From Deltaproteobacteria bacterium RBG_13_43_22 (GTDB lineage: Bacteria > Desulfobacterota > RBG-13-43-22), in NCBI GenBank assembly GCA_001797675.1, contig MGQB01000015.1, positions 62,001-126,000 of the forward strand: DNA of 64,000 bases. The letters are read 5' to 3'. Made by a program: the position numbers and the translations under genes. Each line of letters starts with the position of its first letter. Positions within the stretch are counted from its first letter, which is position 1. The notes under the pieces are model-generated. The model did not search any database. It was not told the origin of the DNA and saw only the letters and a program-made list of their open reading frames with translations. Below, in pieces: positions 38,954 through 49,896 of this stretch.

Positions 38954-40321
38954 TCACTTTTCTCTCCTAAAAAATAAATAGACCAGGATACCGGCACCAA
39001 TGGTGACCAGACCCCAGATGGAGGTGATGGGCCGGCTCGTTATGGAAAAGTAGGCGATCCACAAATTGCCGGCGATGAAAATGATCGGCGTAATCGGATA
39101 GCCGAAGGTTTGGTAAGAAGACACCAGGGCCTTTTGTTTCAGCCTGAGGATCATCAAACCCAGGACAGTCAGCATGGCAAAGAGGGCCAGTGTGAAACCG
39201 ATATAGATAAGGAGTTTTTCAAAGGATGATGTCAAGATGAATAGAATGGCAATGGCCGCCTGCAGAAAAATGGAAAAGGCCGGCGTTTTATATTTTGGGT
39301 TGACCCGTCCGAAAAGTTTGAAAAAGACGCCGTCCTTGGACATGGCATAATAAACCCGTGGTCCGGTCAGGATCATGGCACTGAGGGCCGACAAGATGCC
39401 TAAGGCGATCGCTCCGCCGAAATAATTACCGACATTTTTCCCAAACAAAGAAACCGCCGACACGGCGCCGACTTCCAGGACGCCGCTCATCCTCCCTGCC
39501 GGAAGGGCATAGATGTAAACCATATTGAGAAGCAGGTATAAGATTAGGACCAACAGCGTGCCGGCGAACAGGGCCACAGGAATATTACTGGACGGATTCT
39601 TGATTTCACTGCCGAGATAGGTGGCGGCATTCCAGCCGCTGTAAGCAAAAGATATAAAGATGAGGGAAACGGCAAATTTGCTTTGGAACATGGCCGCCAG
39701 TGGTAATTCAACCGAAAAATGAGATAGAGAGCCCTTGCCGAGAAGAAAACCGCCGGCAATGAAAAGAACAATGATCGCTATTTTGAACGAGGTCAAAGTG
39801 TTTTGAACCCGGCTGCCGACCTTGAGGCTGTGATAATGGACTAACGAAAGGATAATGATGGCCAGGATGGCCGTTATCTTAATCGGTGAAATCGTAAGAA
39901 TGGTGAGGCCGGAAATCGTCAGACTGAATTGAGGATGAGCAGGAAGGGGAAAGATGCTGCCGCTGTAAGTCGCAAAGGCGATGGCCGAGACGGCAATAGG
40001 GGCTGAAAAACCCACCAGCAGAGAGATCCAGCCTGAAAGAAAAGCAATCAACTTACCAAAACTCTCCCGCAAATAGACATATTCACCTCCTGCTTCCGGG
40101 AAGGCAGCCCCCAGTTCCCCATAACAGAGGGCACCGCAGAGGGCGAAAATACCTCCGATCAGCCAGCAGAGCAGCAAAACCAGGGGATGCCCCAATTCTT
40201 GAATGATGAAACCGGAGGTGGTGAAAATACCCGTCCCAATCATGTTGGCCACGACAAGAACAGTAGCCGTGAAAAGACCAATCTCTTTTTTAAGACTTTG
40301 ATTATTCGGGTTATTTTTCAT
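38954..40321 (-). CDS. APC-family amino acid permease
   Basis: VANMIGTGIFTTSGFI and 12-TM organisation. Confidence 0.9.
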   Translation of the reverse strand: MKNNPNNQSLKKEIGLFTATVLVVANMIGTGIFTTSGFIIQELGHPLVLLLCWLIGGIFALCGALCYGELGAAFPEAGGEYVYLRESFGKLIAFLSGWISLLVGFSAPIAVSAIAFATYSGSIFPLPAHPQFSLTISGLTILTISPIKITAILAIIILSLVHYHSLKVGSRVQNTLTSFKIAIIVLFIAGGFLLGKGSLSHFSVELPLAAMFQSKFAVSLIFISFAYSGWNAATYLGSEIKNPSSNIPVALFAGTLLVLILYLLLNMVYIYALPAGRMSGVLEVGAVSAVSLFGKNVGNYFGGAIALGILSALSAMILTGPRVYYAMSKDGVFFKLFGRVNPKYKTPAFSIFLQAAIAILFILTSSFEKLLIYIGFTLALFAMLTVLGLMILRLKQKALVSSYQTFGYPITPIIFIAGNLWIAYFSITSRPITSIWGLVTIGAGILVYLFFRREK

Positions 40322-40694
40322 AACGACTATCTTCCGAAAAGTAATAAATATCGGATATACTGGGCGGCAGAAAATTGGTGTTAAATATGTTGGATGTTCT
40401 GGCCCTAATTAATCCCTTCAATGCTCATTTCGTAAATTATTACAATAAGTTAATATTTTTATCAAAATTTAAAATAATCTTCAACTCGAAAAAATAAACC
40501 TTGACTTGGTATGCGAAATCGGGCATTGATCATTTAAAGAAAAAAGAGAATGTAGTAATATTTATATCTTAATACAAATATATTCCTAATTGTTATTTAT
40601 TGTCAATAACGTATAGATTGCTCTAAGACACGTTTAATCTTCAGAATAAACCAGAATTGAACTCTTATTTCGTAAAATTAAGGAGGACCGTTCT

Positions 40695-41663
40695 ATGATT
40701 AAGAAACTGATTATCAGCGTGTTTTCTGCAATATTCCAAATTTTCCTGATTCTATCACCAACCCCTTCTTCTGCAATTGATCCGGAAATACCATCTTGGA
40801 CAGCCGAAGTGGTTGCTGCCCAACGTGCACTTGGCGCTTATGAGGAAGACGTGAAAGTGCGCAATCCGGACTATCTTGCTGAAAAGTTCATCAGTAAGAG
40901 TTTTTGGGATAAATCTCCACTCGAATTAGATGACATGCGCAAGAAGAGATCGGGGCGACTACGACGATATCTCGATGGTGGGTATTATTTTATGACTGCT
41001 CGTACAAAACATTTTGATGCCATTCTGAAAGAAGAAGGAGTCAAAGAAATAAAACAAGTTGTTAATTTGGGTGTTGGATATGACACTCGAGCATATCGTT
41101 TCCATGACGCCATGCCCAATGTAAAATTTTTTGAATTGGATACGAAAGCCACAATTAATCGAAAGAAAGAGATCGTCGCTAAAATATTCGGGGCGCTACC
41201 TTCCTATGTTGTCTATATTGCAATTGATTTTGACAAGGAAAGCCTGGAAGATGCGCTATTGAAAGCAGGTTATGATAAAACCCAAAAAACCCTTTTTATC
41301 TGGGAAGGTGTTACTATGTATTTGACTAAGGAAGCAGTGGACGGGACACTGAAATTTATTGCGGAACAAAGCGCTCCAGGAAGTTCCGTTGTTTTTGACT
41401 ACTGTCTTAAATCTGTCATAGAGGGAGATTATTCTGCATATCTATCAGGCCCTGTAGTAAAACTTTTTGCCAGTCAGGGCGAGCCTTTTGTCTATGGCAT
41501 TGATCCAAAGAAAATAAGGGATTTTTTGAAAGATAGAAAGCTGGAGTTAATTTCTGACATAGGACCTGAAGAATTGGAAAAAATGCATCTCATTCGCAGT
41601 GATGGAACAGTGTATGGCAAAATGAGCGGCTATGAGAGAATAACTTATGCCGTTAATAACTAA
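40695..41663 (+). CDS. SAM-dependent methyltransferase, leucine carboxyl methyltransferase-like family, with predicted signal peptide
   Basis: KQVVNLGVGYDTRAYRF, FFELDTKATINRKKEIV, FIWEGVTMYLTKEAV motifs; N-terminal MIKKLIISVFSAIFQIFLILSPTPSSA. Confidence 0.85.
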   Translation: MIKKLIISVFSAIFQIFLILSPTPSSAIDPEIPSWTAEVVAAQRALGAYEEDVKVRNPDYLAEKFISKSFWDKSPLELDDMRKKRSGRLRRYLDGGYYFMTARTKHFDAILKEEGVKEIKQVVNLGVGYDTRAYRFHDAMPNVKFFELDTKATINRKKEIVAKIFGALPSYVVYIAIDFDKESLEDALLKAGYDKTQKTLFIWEGVTMYLTKEAVDGTLKFIAEQSAPGSSVVFDYCLKSVIEGDYSAYLSGPVVKLFASQGEPFVYGIDPKKIRDFLKDRKLELISDIGPEELEKMHLIRSDGTVYGKMSGYERITYAVNN

Positions 41664-41975
41664 TAAACAATAATGAATTGGCCCCTCAAAAATTGGACGT
41701 TGTGATAAGCTCTGATTTGGCCCAATAGGAACGATTACACTTCAATTTCAAGGCCAGTGTGGTCTAACCATTTCTCCCATATTTCTTTTAGTAATCGGTA
41801 AATTCTTTAGGCCTTGGTTCTGAGAAGTAGTAGGTGTAAGTGCCAGCTGCGAGTTATATTGAGAATGACTGTTAGATCAAATATTATGCAGATTATTTAA
41901 GCTTTCAGCCCCCCGCCGGTTTTCTTATTACGAGCAACTCAAGTCCTTTTTCCTTGAAACAAAAAGACATCTTTT

Positions 41976-43454
41976 TTATTCCTCAATCTGCCAGATAGTC
42001 CCCCGGGGAGAATCTTTTAGAAGAATGTTCATTTCCACAAGGCGTTCTCTTAGACCATCGGCCCTGGCCCAATCCTTTTCTTTCCGAGCCTGGTTCCGTT
42101 CGGCAATAAGCCTCTCAATGGTTTCGGCCGACAAGCCTTTCTTATTGAGAAGTCTCGTTTTTTCCTGATCCAAAAAATCTTGCGGCGGCCGGGTCAGGAT
42201 TCCCAACAGTTGACCGTATTGTTTCAACAGTCCGGCGGCCCGGTTAAATGGATCGGCAAGGCCTTTTAATTCTTTTGGACGCACGGTATCCATCGTCCTG
42301 TTAAGCTGCCTGGTCAATTCATACATGTGCCCGATGGCCTGGGCCGTATTAAAATCATCTTCCAGGGCTTGTTGAAAATTTTCCTTGAATCTTCCGACTG
42401 CCTCTTCTGCTTCTTTGATCCGTTCCGAAACCAAGGGTTCATTCCCTTTATTTTGGAGCCGGTCTTCCGGATGTTCCAGATCTTTCAACAGGGTATAGAA
42501 CCGGTTTAGTCCCATCTGGGCTTCCTGCATGGCTTGATCTGAATAATCCAAAGGCGATCGATAATGGCGGGAAAGCAGCAGGAGGCGTATCGCTTCCGGA
42601 TAAAACCGCCGGACCATTTCCTGGATGGTCAAAAAATTCCCCAGGGACTTGGACATCTTTTCTCCCTGGATAGTCACAAAGCCGTTGTGAATCCAGTAAC
42701 GGGCCAGAGGTTTACAGGAAACAGCCATGGACTGGGCCAGCTCGTTTTCATGATGAGGGAAAATCAGATCCTTTCCGCCGCCATGAATATCAAAGGTCTC
42801 CCCTAAGTAACGGGAACTCATAGCCGAGCATTCGATGTGCCAGCCCGGACGGCCGGGTCCCCAGGGGCTGTCCCAGACCGGTTCACCGGGCTTCCCTTTC
42901 TTCCACAGGGCAAAGTCCATGGGATGGTGTTTGCGGGGGTCCACTTCGATCCTGGCCCCAGCCTGCATCTCTTCCAGAGTACGATGGGAGAGGGCGCCGT
43001 AAGCAGAGAATTTTTCCACGGCAAAAAAAACATCCCCTTCCACCATATAGGCGGCTTTTTGGTCGACAAGTTTCTGAACCAGGCCGATAATCTCCGGGAT
43101 ATGGAGGGTGGCCCGGGGTTCGAAGTCCGGTGTTAAAACCCCCAGAACCTTCATGTCGTCTTCAAATTCTTGGATATACTTTTCAGCCAGCGTTTTAGGG
43201 TCCACTTCCTCTTGCCGGGCACGGGCAATGATCTTATCGTCGATGTCGGTAAAGTTGCGCACATAGGTAACCTGAAAACCCTTGAAACGCAACAAGCGGA
43301 CCATGACGTCAAAAACAATCATGGACCTGGCATGACCGATATGACAACTGTCATAAACGGTGACCCCGCAGACATAGATGCCCACCTGAGGAGGATTCAA
43401 AGGGTCAAAAGGTTCTTTTTGTTTGGTTTGAGAATTATATATTTTCAGGGGCAT
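41976..43454 (-). CDS. cysS: Cysteinyl-tRNA synthetase
   Basis: CGVTVYDSCHIGHARS, GWHIECSAMSS, KMSKSLGN; start adjusted to MPLKIYNSQTK. Confidence 0.96.
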   Translation of the reverse strand: MPLKIYNSQTKQKEPFDPLNPPQVGIYVCGVTVYDSCHIGHARSMIVFDVMVRLLRFKGFQVTYVRNFTDIDDKIIARARQEEVDPKTLAEKYIQEFEDDMKVLGVLTPDFEPRATLHIPEIIGLVQKLVDQKAAYMVEGDVFFAVEKFSAYGALSHRTLEEMQAGARIEVDPRKHHPMDFALWKKGKPGEPVWDSPWGPGRPGWHIECSAMSSRYLGETFDIHGGGKDLIFPHHENELAQSMAVSCKPLARYWIHNGFVTIQGEKMSKSLGNFLTIQEMVRRFYPEAIRLLLLSRHYRSPLDYSDQAMQEAQMGLNRFYTLLKDLEHPEDRLQNKGNEPLVSERIKEAEEAVGRFKENFQQALEDDFNTAQAIGHMYELTRQLNRTMDTVRPKELKGLADPFNRAAGLLKQYGQLLGILTRPPQDFLDQEKTRLLNKKGLSAETIERLIAERNQARKEKDWARADGLRERLVEMNILLKDSPRGTIWQIEE

Positions 43455-43479
43455 GATTCCAATGATCCTTTTCAAAAGC

Positions 43480-43572
43480 CGATACTGGATTCTTGATGCT
43501 GGATGTAGAGTTGGCATCAAGGATCCCGTATCAGTTTTTAGTTTTATCCAGTATCCAGTATCAAGTATCGGC
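43480..43572. repeat. Palindromic intergenic repeat (CCGATACTGGATTC.../...CCAGTATCAAGTATCGG type)
   Basis: Imperfect inverted repeat; related sequence at 4409-4495, 60182-60257 and 2570-2604. Confidence 0.7.
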
Positions 43573-44049
43573 CTTTACCAACAGCACCACGGCATAAGCC
43601 GCAATCCCTTCCTGACGGCCGGCAAAACCCAGTCCTTCCGAAGTTGTGGCTTTAATACTGATTTGATCGGCAGGCACTTGTAATACTGGGGCCAAAACGG
43701 TCTGCATTTTTTGCACATGAGGTGCCAGCTTGGGCTCTTGGGCCACCACCGTGGAATCCACGTTCCCGACCCTATATCCTTTCTGATGGATTAAGAATAT
43801 GATTCTCTCCAAAAGCCGCAGGCTGGAAATCCCTTTATATCGGGGATCCGAATCCGGGAAGAGACGGCCCAAATCTCCAAGACCCACGGCCCCTAAAAGG
43901 GCATCCCCAAGGGCATGACTTAATACATCCGCATCCGAATGCCCGGCCAGACCTTGATGAAAGGGGATCTCGATTCCGCCTAAAATCAAGGGCCTTTCCG
44001 AGACCAAGCGATGGACATCATAGCCAACGCCCATACGGAACATAGACAT
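43561..44049 (-). CDS. ispF: 2-C-methyl-D-erythritol 2,4-cyclodiphosphate synthase
   Basis: GVGYDVHRLV, GHSDADVLSHALGDALLGA motifs. Confidence 0.96.
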   Translation of the reverse strand: MSMFRMGVGYDVHRLVSERPLILGGIEIPFHQGLAGHSDADVLSHALGDALLGAVGLGDLGRLFPDSDPRYKGISSLRLLERIIFLIHQKGYRVGNVDSTVVAQEPKLAPHVQKMQTVLAPVLQVPADQISIKATTSEGLGFAGRQEGIAAYAVVLLVKADT

Positions 44050-44744
44050 TATTTTCCTCTTTTCACTCTGGAAAGGAGGGTCTCGGCCAAGGCCAGATCC
44101 TCAGGAGTGGTAATTTTTATATTGGAATAATCCCCTGTAACCAGAGTGACCGGATGTCCCAGCCTTTCCACCAGAGAGGCGTCGTCCGTAGCCAGGATAT
44201 CGTCCTGATGGGCCTTTTGATAGGCCTTCATCAGCAAGGGAAATTGGAAGGTTTGAGGGGTTTGAGCCAGCCAGATTTCCTCCCGGGGCAGGGTCTGAAT
44301 CTTTTTCCCCAAAGCCGCCCTTTTGACCGTATCCCTTGACAAAACGGCTACAACCGCCGCACCGTTCTTTTGGGCTGTTTCAATACTTTGAGTGATTAGT
44401 CGGCGGGTGATAAGAGGACGGACCCCGTCATGGACGACAACGATTGCGCAATCAGAACGAATGGCCTTAAGACCGTTCCAAACCGAAAGTTGACGGATCT
44501 TCCCGCCCCGGACCACCTTAAAGACTTTTTTGAAGTGATAACGTTCAACAATGTCCTTTTGCACCATATCCATTTGGTCCTGGGGTACAATGATATAGAT
44601 TCCGTCTATAGCGGAACAATCCTCAAAGACTTGCAGGGTCTGGGCCAAAATAGGTTTACCGCCCAAGGAGAGGTATTGTTTGGGGATTGAGGATTGCATG
44701 CGATGGCCTTTTCCGGCCGCTGTAATAAGGGCGATGGTTTTCAA
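44049..44744 (-). CDS. ispD: 2-C-methyl-D-erythritol 4-phosphate cytidylyltransferase
   Basis: ITAAGKGHRMQSSIPKQYL; VHDGVRPL. Confidence 0.95.
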   Translation of the reverse strand: MKTIALITAAGKGHRMQSSIPKQYLSLGGKPILAQTLQVFEDCSAIDGIYIIVPQDQMDMVQKDIVERYHFKKVFKVVRGGKIRQLSVWNGLKAIRSDCAIVVVHDGVRPLITRRLITQSIETAQKNGAAVVAVLSRDTVKRAALGKKIQTLPREEIWLAQTPQTFQFPLLMKAYQKAHQDDILATDDASLVERLGHPVTLVTGDYSNIKITTPEDLALAETLLSRVKRGK

Positions 44745-44763
44745 GAATATTCCTCAGGTCTAA

Positions 44764-44853
44764 AGGAGTCCAGGATTCAAGGGGTCAAGGACCGCACGGC
44801 GGAGTGAAAGGGATGGAAGTAAAAACCCTTGAACCCTCGAATCCTGGACTCCT
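44764..44853. repeat. Palindromic intergenic element (AGGAGTCCAGGATTC ... GAATCCTGGACTCCT) with conserved core GGACCGCACGGCGGAGTGAAAGG
   Basis: 15-bp perfect terminal inverted repeats; near-identical inverted copy at 56071-56150. Confidence 0.85.
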
Positions 44854-44872
44854 TGAACCCTTTTATAATAAC

Positions 44873-45296
<424 letters not shown>

Positions 45297-45394
45297 TCTT
45301 TAAAGAAAAAGGTGACGCGTGACAAGGGTCAAGAAAATTCCTTAACCATTTTTTATTCAGTTTTTTCTTTCCACCTGCCACTGGTCACTTTTCA

Positions 45395-45988
45395 CTATTT
45401 GTTCCCGTCACCCGTCATTTTTCTTTTTATGGCCTCATTGGCCATTCGATCGGCTTCCCGGTTTTTTTCTCTTGGAATATGTATTATATCATACTTTAAA
45501 AATTTCATCAAAAGGTCTTGAACCTGACGAAAAAAAAACGACAGCCTTGGATTTTTTACCCGGTATTGTCCGTTTAATTGGCGAACCAACAATTCCGAAT
45601 CCATATAAATCCGGATCTCTTGGATTCCACAAAATAAGGCTTGTTGAAGTCCCAGGATCAGGGCCTGATATTCGGCCTCGTTATTGGTGGCCTGTCCCAA
45701 AAATTTACACTCTTTAACCGAACCGGAATCTTGACCGTTTGTCAACACCCACCCGGCTCCTGCCGGCCCTGGATTTCCTTTGGAGGCCCCATCGGTAAAG
45801 AGCTGCCAGGGAGGTGAGTCGGTTCTATTCTTTTTCGTCGGCAAAAAATTAGTCCTCTTTGTTTCCACTCGGTCCGACCAAATAAAGGATCCGAAGACAA
45901 CTGGGGCAAGTAATAATTCGGTCCCTGCGATGAAGTTCATTAAACAATTGAGGCGGGATATGCATATGGCAACCCAGGCAGGCCGCAT
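45395..45988 (-). CDS. rnhA: Ribonuclease HI family protein (the true start is probably downstream of the ORF start)
   Basis: LFTDGASKGNPGPAGAGWVL, NNEAEYQALILGL, MDSELLVRQLNG motifs. Confidence 0.9.
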   Translation of the reverse strand: MRPAWVAICISRLNCLMNFIAGTELLLAPVVFGSFIWSDRVETKRTNFLPTKKNRTDSPPWQLFTDGASKGNPGPAGAGWVLTNGQDSGSVKECKFLGQATNNEAEYQALILGLQQALFCGIQEIRIYMDSELLVRQLNGQYRVKNPRLSFFFRQVQDLLMKFLKYDIIHIPREKNREADRMANEAIKRKMTGDGNK

Positions 45989-46574
45989 CTTTGACCCCGG
46001 CCACCGCTAGGCCTTTTAAACGGTCCTTTAAAAATTCATATTGCCTTAAAAGAGCGGAATCCATTCGAGAACTCAGTTCAATTCTCTTCCGGTTCAGTTC
46101 TGAAAGTTGTTTCTCATGCTCCTGCCCTTCTTTTTCCAACTGATCTTTCTGGAGTTTTCCTTCACTGACCTTATCTTCAAGGTTATTTTTCAAGGTTTTT
46201 TCTTTTCCGGCCCCTTCTTCCACCTTCTCTAACAGTTCCAATAACCGGTCTTCTTTGCCGGATTTAGCCTTTTTTAATTCGTCGATCTCGGTCAACATGG
46301 CCTTATATTCTTTATTGGTCTTGACTTCCATCAATTTGACCTGGCTCTTTTTGATCCTTTGATCAAAATCTTCAACTTCCCCCTCAAGGATTTTTCGCTG
46401 TTTTTTTGTTTCTTCCATCTCCCGGACAAAGGCTTCAAAGGTGCTCTGGACTTGTTGGGTTTCCTGATCAATTTGTTTTATTTTCCTGGGATTTTCTTCG
46501 ATGGTTAAAAGAATATGCTGAAGGGTCTTATCAATCTGCTGTAATTCGATCAAAAAGTTCAACTGTTCTAGCAT
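45849..46574 (-). CDS. C4-type zinc ribbon domain protein with coiled coil
   Basis: Long coiled coil followed by CLGCHMHIPPQLFNELHRRDRIITCPSCLRILY. Confidence 0.88.
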   Translation of the reverse strand: MLEQLNFLIELQQIDKTLQHILLTIEENPRKIKQIDQETQQVQSTFEAFVREMEETKKQRKILEGEVEDFDQRIKKSQVKLMEVKTNKEYKAMLTEIDELKKAKSGKEDRLLELLEKVEEGAGKEKTLKNNLEDKVSEGKLQKDQLEKEGQEHEKQLSELNRKRIELSSRMDSALLRQYEFLKDRLKGLAVAGVKDAACLGCHMHIPPQLFNELHRRDRIITCPSCLRILYLVGPSGNKED

Positions 46575-46699
46575 GGGATCTCCAAAATTAAAATTATGGG
46601 AGGCGATGGGCTATGGGCCAGGGGCAATAGGGTTAAAGGTTTTCCGGATTACTTTTTCCCAAAGCCTATTGCCCTTTTTCGTTAAAGTCTATATTCATG

Positions 46700-47818
46700 T
46701 TAAAAATAAGTCAGGTACGGATCGCCTGGTTGCATATCCTCCAGGACTTCTATCCCCCAATCCTCAGCCTGGTTTGCTTCCCTTAAAACACGCGCCAACA
46801 CGGGGACCACCCATTTTTCCGATGGGTAATGACCGATCTCAATCAGCGTCAGTCCCTGCCCTTGGTAAGACACAATCGGATGATAGCCTATCTCTCCGCA
46901 AATAAAAATCTCCGCACCTGCCGACAAAGCCCCCGAGATCAATGTGCTTCCCGATCCTCCACAAACGGCTGCCTTTCGGACCATGCGGGGAATCGGTCCA
47001 CTGGCCCGCACTTGAGGAGTTTCAACCTCCTGTTTCAGGCGCTGGATTAAAGCTTCCCAGGAAATAGGAGGATCAAAGTGTCCCACCCTTCCTAACCCCA
47101 CCTCAGGGGAAGGATTTTCAACCGGAAAAATATCATAGGCCATTTCTTCATAAGGATGGGCGGAGCGGATCTTCTCGATCAGTTCAAGGACATTAACCCT
47201 CTGAGTCAAAACCTCCAAACGCCATTCCGAAACCCTTTCAAACTTGTCAACCTCTCCAAGAAACGGATGACTGCCGATTTCGGCCTTAAAAGTCCCTTCC
47301 CCTCGGGATTTGAAGGTACATAACCGATAAGAACCTATCCGGCCTGCTTTCTTTTCATCCAGGACCTTCATAATTTTTTCTTCGTAGCCTATGGGAATAA
47401 AAACGACCAGCTTGACCAAGTCATGAAAACGCTTTTCAATGGGTCCAAGGTCGATCAACCCCAGACGCTGGGCCAAAGCCGCGCTGACCCCATCCGGTGC
47501 GGCATCCAGGTTGGTATGGGCGACCAGAAGGGCCATGTCCGCTTTGGCCATCCGTAAAGCGGTTAGACCGATTTCTTGATTGCTGTTCAGGGAATAAACC
47601 GGCTGAAAAAAAAGGGGGTGATGGCAGATCATCAAACGCAGGTCGTTTTGAACGGCCCAGGAAACGGAACGGGGTGTAGCTTCCAAAGATATCCCGATTC
47701 GTTCAACTGGTTGTTCGGGATCTCCTAATTGAAGACCGATATGATCCCAGTTTTCGGCCCAACTCACCGGGAATCGGGCCTCCATCCATTTTTGGATATC
47801 CCTGACTTTAATAGGCAT
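46700..47818 (-). CDS. Nif3-like dinuclear metal centre hexameric protein
   Basis: ICHHPLFFQ, VAHTNLDAAPDGV, GEIGYHPIVSYQGQGLTLIEIGHYPSEK motifs; central CutA-like insert. Confidence 0.92.
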   Translation of the reverse strand: MPIKVRDIQKWMEARFPVSWAENWDHIGLQLGDPEQPVERIGISLEATPRSVSWAVQNDLRLMICHHPLFFQPVYSLNSNQEIGLTALRMAKADMALLVAHTNLDAAPDGVSAALAQRLGLIDLGPIEKRFHDLVKLVVFIPIGYEEKIMKVLDEKKAGRIGSYRLCTFKSRGEGTFKAEIGSHPFLGEVDKFERVSEWRLEVLTQRVNVLELIEKIRSAHPYEEMAYDIFPVENPSPEVGLGRVGHFDPPISWEALIQRLKQEVETPQVRASGPIPRMVRKAAVCGGSGSTLISGALSAGAEIFICGEIGYHPIVSYQGQGLTLIEIGHYPSEKWVVPVLARVLREANQAEDWGIEVLEDMQPGDPYLTYF

Positions 47819-47825
47819 CTATAAT

Positions 47826-47864
47826 AAAAAAAGGGTGCAGACCCGTCGGGTGCACCCTTTTTTT
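47826..47864. terminator. Bidirectional rho-independent terminator
   Basis: AAAAAAAGGGTGCA-GACCCGTCGGG-TGCACCCTTTTTTT. Confidence 0.8.
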
Positions 47865-47948
47865 ACCTCCAAACATTGGGGGTTTGACAGTTAAGATTTT
47901 TCTGGTTCCCATAAGAACAAAGAATACATTTTCCCTGTGCATCGGATC

Positions 47949-48024
47949 TGGTGGGCCCACCTGGCCTCGAACCAGGGACCTTCCGGTTATGAGCCGGTGG
48001 CTCTTCCAACTGAGCTATGGGCCC
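47949..48024 (-). tRNA. tRNA with CAT anticodon (Met or Ile2)
   Basis: Minus strand GGGCCCATAGCTCAGTTGGAAGAGCCACCGGCTCATAACCGGAAGGTCCCTGGTTCGAGGCCAGGTGGGCCCACCA; complete cloverleaf, encoded CCA. Confidence 0.95.
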
Positions 48025-48143
48025 TTACCTTATTATGAAATTAAAATTTTAATTATATTTAATTTTTTTATTGATGTCAATATAGAACAGCAATAATTTC
48101 AAATCAGCAATTCGTGTTAAAACAAGCCATCCAAGGAACCCTC

Positions 48144-49886
48144 TTATTCCACAAAGGACTTCAACCGTTTGCTTCGGCTGGGGTGGCGTAATTTCCGCAG
48201 GGCCTTGGCCTCGATCTGCCGGATCCGCTCCCGGGTAACATCAAAATCACGGCCCACTTCTTCGAGAGTATGGTCGGCCCTTTCCCCGATGCCGAAGCGC
48301 ATCCGCAGAACCTTCTCTTCCCTCGGGGTCAAGGTGGACAAAACCCGTTGGGTCTGCTCGGACAGATTCAACCGGATCACGGCCTCGGAAGGAGACAATA
48401 TCTTTTTGTCTTCGATAAAATCCCGAAGATGACTGTCTTCCTCTTCCCCGATCGGGGTCTCCAACGAAATAGGCTCTTTGGCGATCTTCAAAACCTTTCG
48501 AACCTTATCCAGAGGAAATTCCATACGATCGGCAATTTCTTCAGGCGTCGGCTCCCGCCCCAATTCCTGAACAAGATAACGGGCGGTCCGTATCAATTTG
48601 TTGATGGTTTCGATCATATGAACCGGAATGCGGATCGTGCGGGCCTGATCGGCGATGGCCCGGGTAATAGCCTGCCGGACCCACCAGGTGGCATAAGTAC
48701 TGAATTTATAACCCCGTTGATACTCGAATTTATCAACGGCCTTCATCAACCCGATATTGCCTTCCTGGATCAAGTCCAGAAACTGAAGACCGCGGTTGGT
48801 ATATTTCTTGGCAATGCTGACCACCAGCCGCAAGTTGGCTTCGATTAATTCGGCCTTGGCATCCCGTGCTTTCATTTCTCCCTCATCCACTTGTCTGATA
48901 ATCCTCTTGAGGGCCTTGGAGGTCATCTTGGATTCCTGCTCCACCCTTCGTATCTTCCGTTCCCCGTTACGAATCTTTTTATCGATCTCCAGTAGAATAT
49001 CCTTATGTAAGCCGGTCTGGCGGGTCAGGGACCTGGCCTGGCCGTCCTTTTTTAACTTCCGGAGGGCTTTCTTCAGATCCGTCAGGGCCAGACGGGTTTT
49101 ATCCGCGCATTCACCGATCTCCCGTTCCCCTTTTTCGACTCGATCGGCAAATCCTTTCAGCTTGTTAATAATACGATCGATCTGCCGCTTATCCAAACGA
49201 AGCTCTTTGAGCCCTTCCACGATTAACGATTTATTTGCTTCAATCTTGTCTCGATGTTTCTTTCTGCGGGGAAGAGGGAGATCATTGCTCAATTTCTCTT
49301 GGAGTTTTCTGTTTTTTTCATAAAGTTCGGCCACCTCGGCAAAAAGTTTAAGGACCTTATTACGATGGGCTTCCGTTTCAATAAAGGGATCCTCATCATC
49401 CATGTCTCTGACGATTTCTCTGAGTTTAATCACCCCTTGCTGAAACTTCTCCCCCAGCAAAAGGATTTCCTTGATCCCCACCGGCGATTCCAGAAGGGCA
49501 TCAATGACTTCGTGTTTTCCTTCTTCGATTCTTTTGGCGATCTCCACCTCGCCCTCTCGGGTCAACAGAGAATAAAATCCCATTTCTTTTAGATACATTT
49601 TGACCGGATCATTGATTTTAATACCGATTTCCGGCCCCCATTTTAGTTCCTCTTCCTCCTCTTCGATACGATCTTCATCCACCTTCTCTTTGGCTCTGAC
49701 CCGGGGGGCCCCTTCCAAAATCTGAATATCCGTCTCGTCAAACAGGTAGATCATGTCGTCGATCGGTTCGGTGCCGACCAGTTCCGGGGGAAGGGAATCT
49801 TCGTTCTCTTCCAGATCCAGAAATTCCTTCTCCTTGGTCAGGGAAATCATTTTATTGAGTTCATCCATCGTGCTGTCTTTGGTCAT
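48144..49886 (-). CDS. rpoD: RNA polymerase primary sigma factor RpoD
   Basis: [86 protein letters not shown]. Confidence 0.97.
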   Translation of the reverse strand: MTKDSTMDELNKMISLTKEKEFLDLEENEDSLPPELVGTEPIDDMIYLFDETDIQILEGAPRVRAKEKVDEDRIEEEEEELKWGPEIGIKINDPVKMYLKEMGFYSLLTREGEVEIAKRIEEGKHEVIDALLESPVGIKEILLLGEKFQQGVIKLREIVRDMDDEDPFIETEAHRNKVLKLFAEVAELYEKNRKLQEKLSNDLPLPRRKKHRDKIEANKSLIVEGLKELRLDKRQIDRIINKLKGFADRVEKGEREIGECADKTRLALTDLKKALRKLKKDGQARSLTRQTGLHKDILLEIDKKIRNGERKIRRVEQESKMTSKALKRIIRQVDEGEMKARDAKAELIEANLRLVVSIAKKYTNRGLQFLDLIQEGNIGLMKAVDKFEYQRGYKFSTYATWWVRQAITRAIADQARTIRIPVHMIETINKLIRTARYLVQELGREPTPEEIADRMEFPLDKVRKVLKIAKEPISLETPIGEEEDSHLRDFIEDKKILSPSEAVIRLNLSEQTQRVLSTLTPREEKVLRMRFGIGERADHTLEEVGRDFDVTRERIRQIEAKALRKLRHPSRSKRLKSFVE

Positions 49887-49896
49887 AGGTTCTCCT

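Noticed and set aside
41664-41975. Possible insertion-sequence remnant downstream of the methyltransferase (aattggcccctcaaaaattggacg; minus-strand fragment RIYRLLKEIWEKWLDHTGLEIEV*)
   Set aside because: Too short and degenerate to assign to a transposase family without a search.
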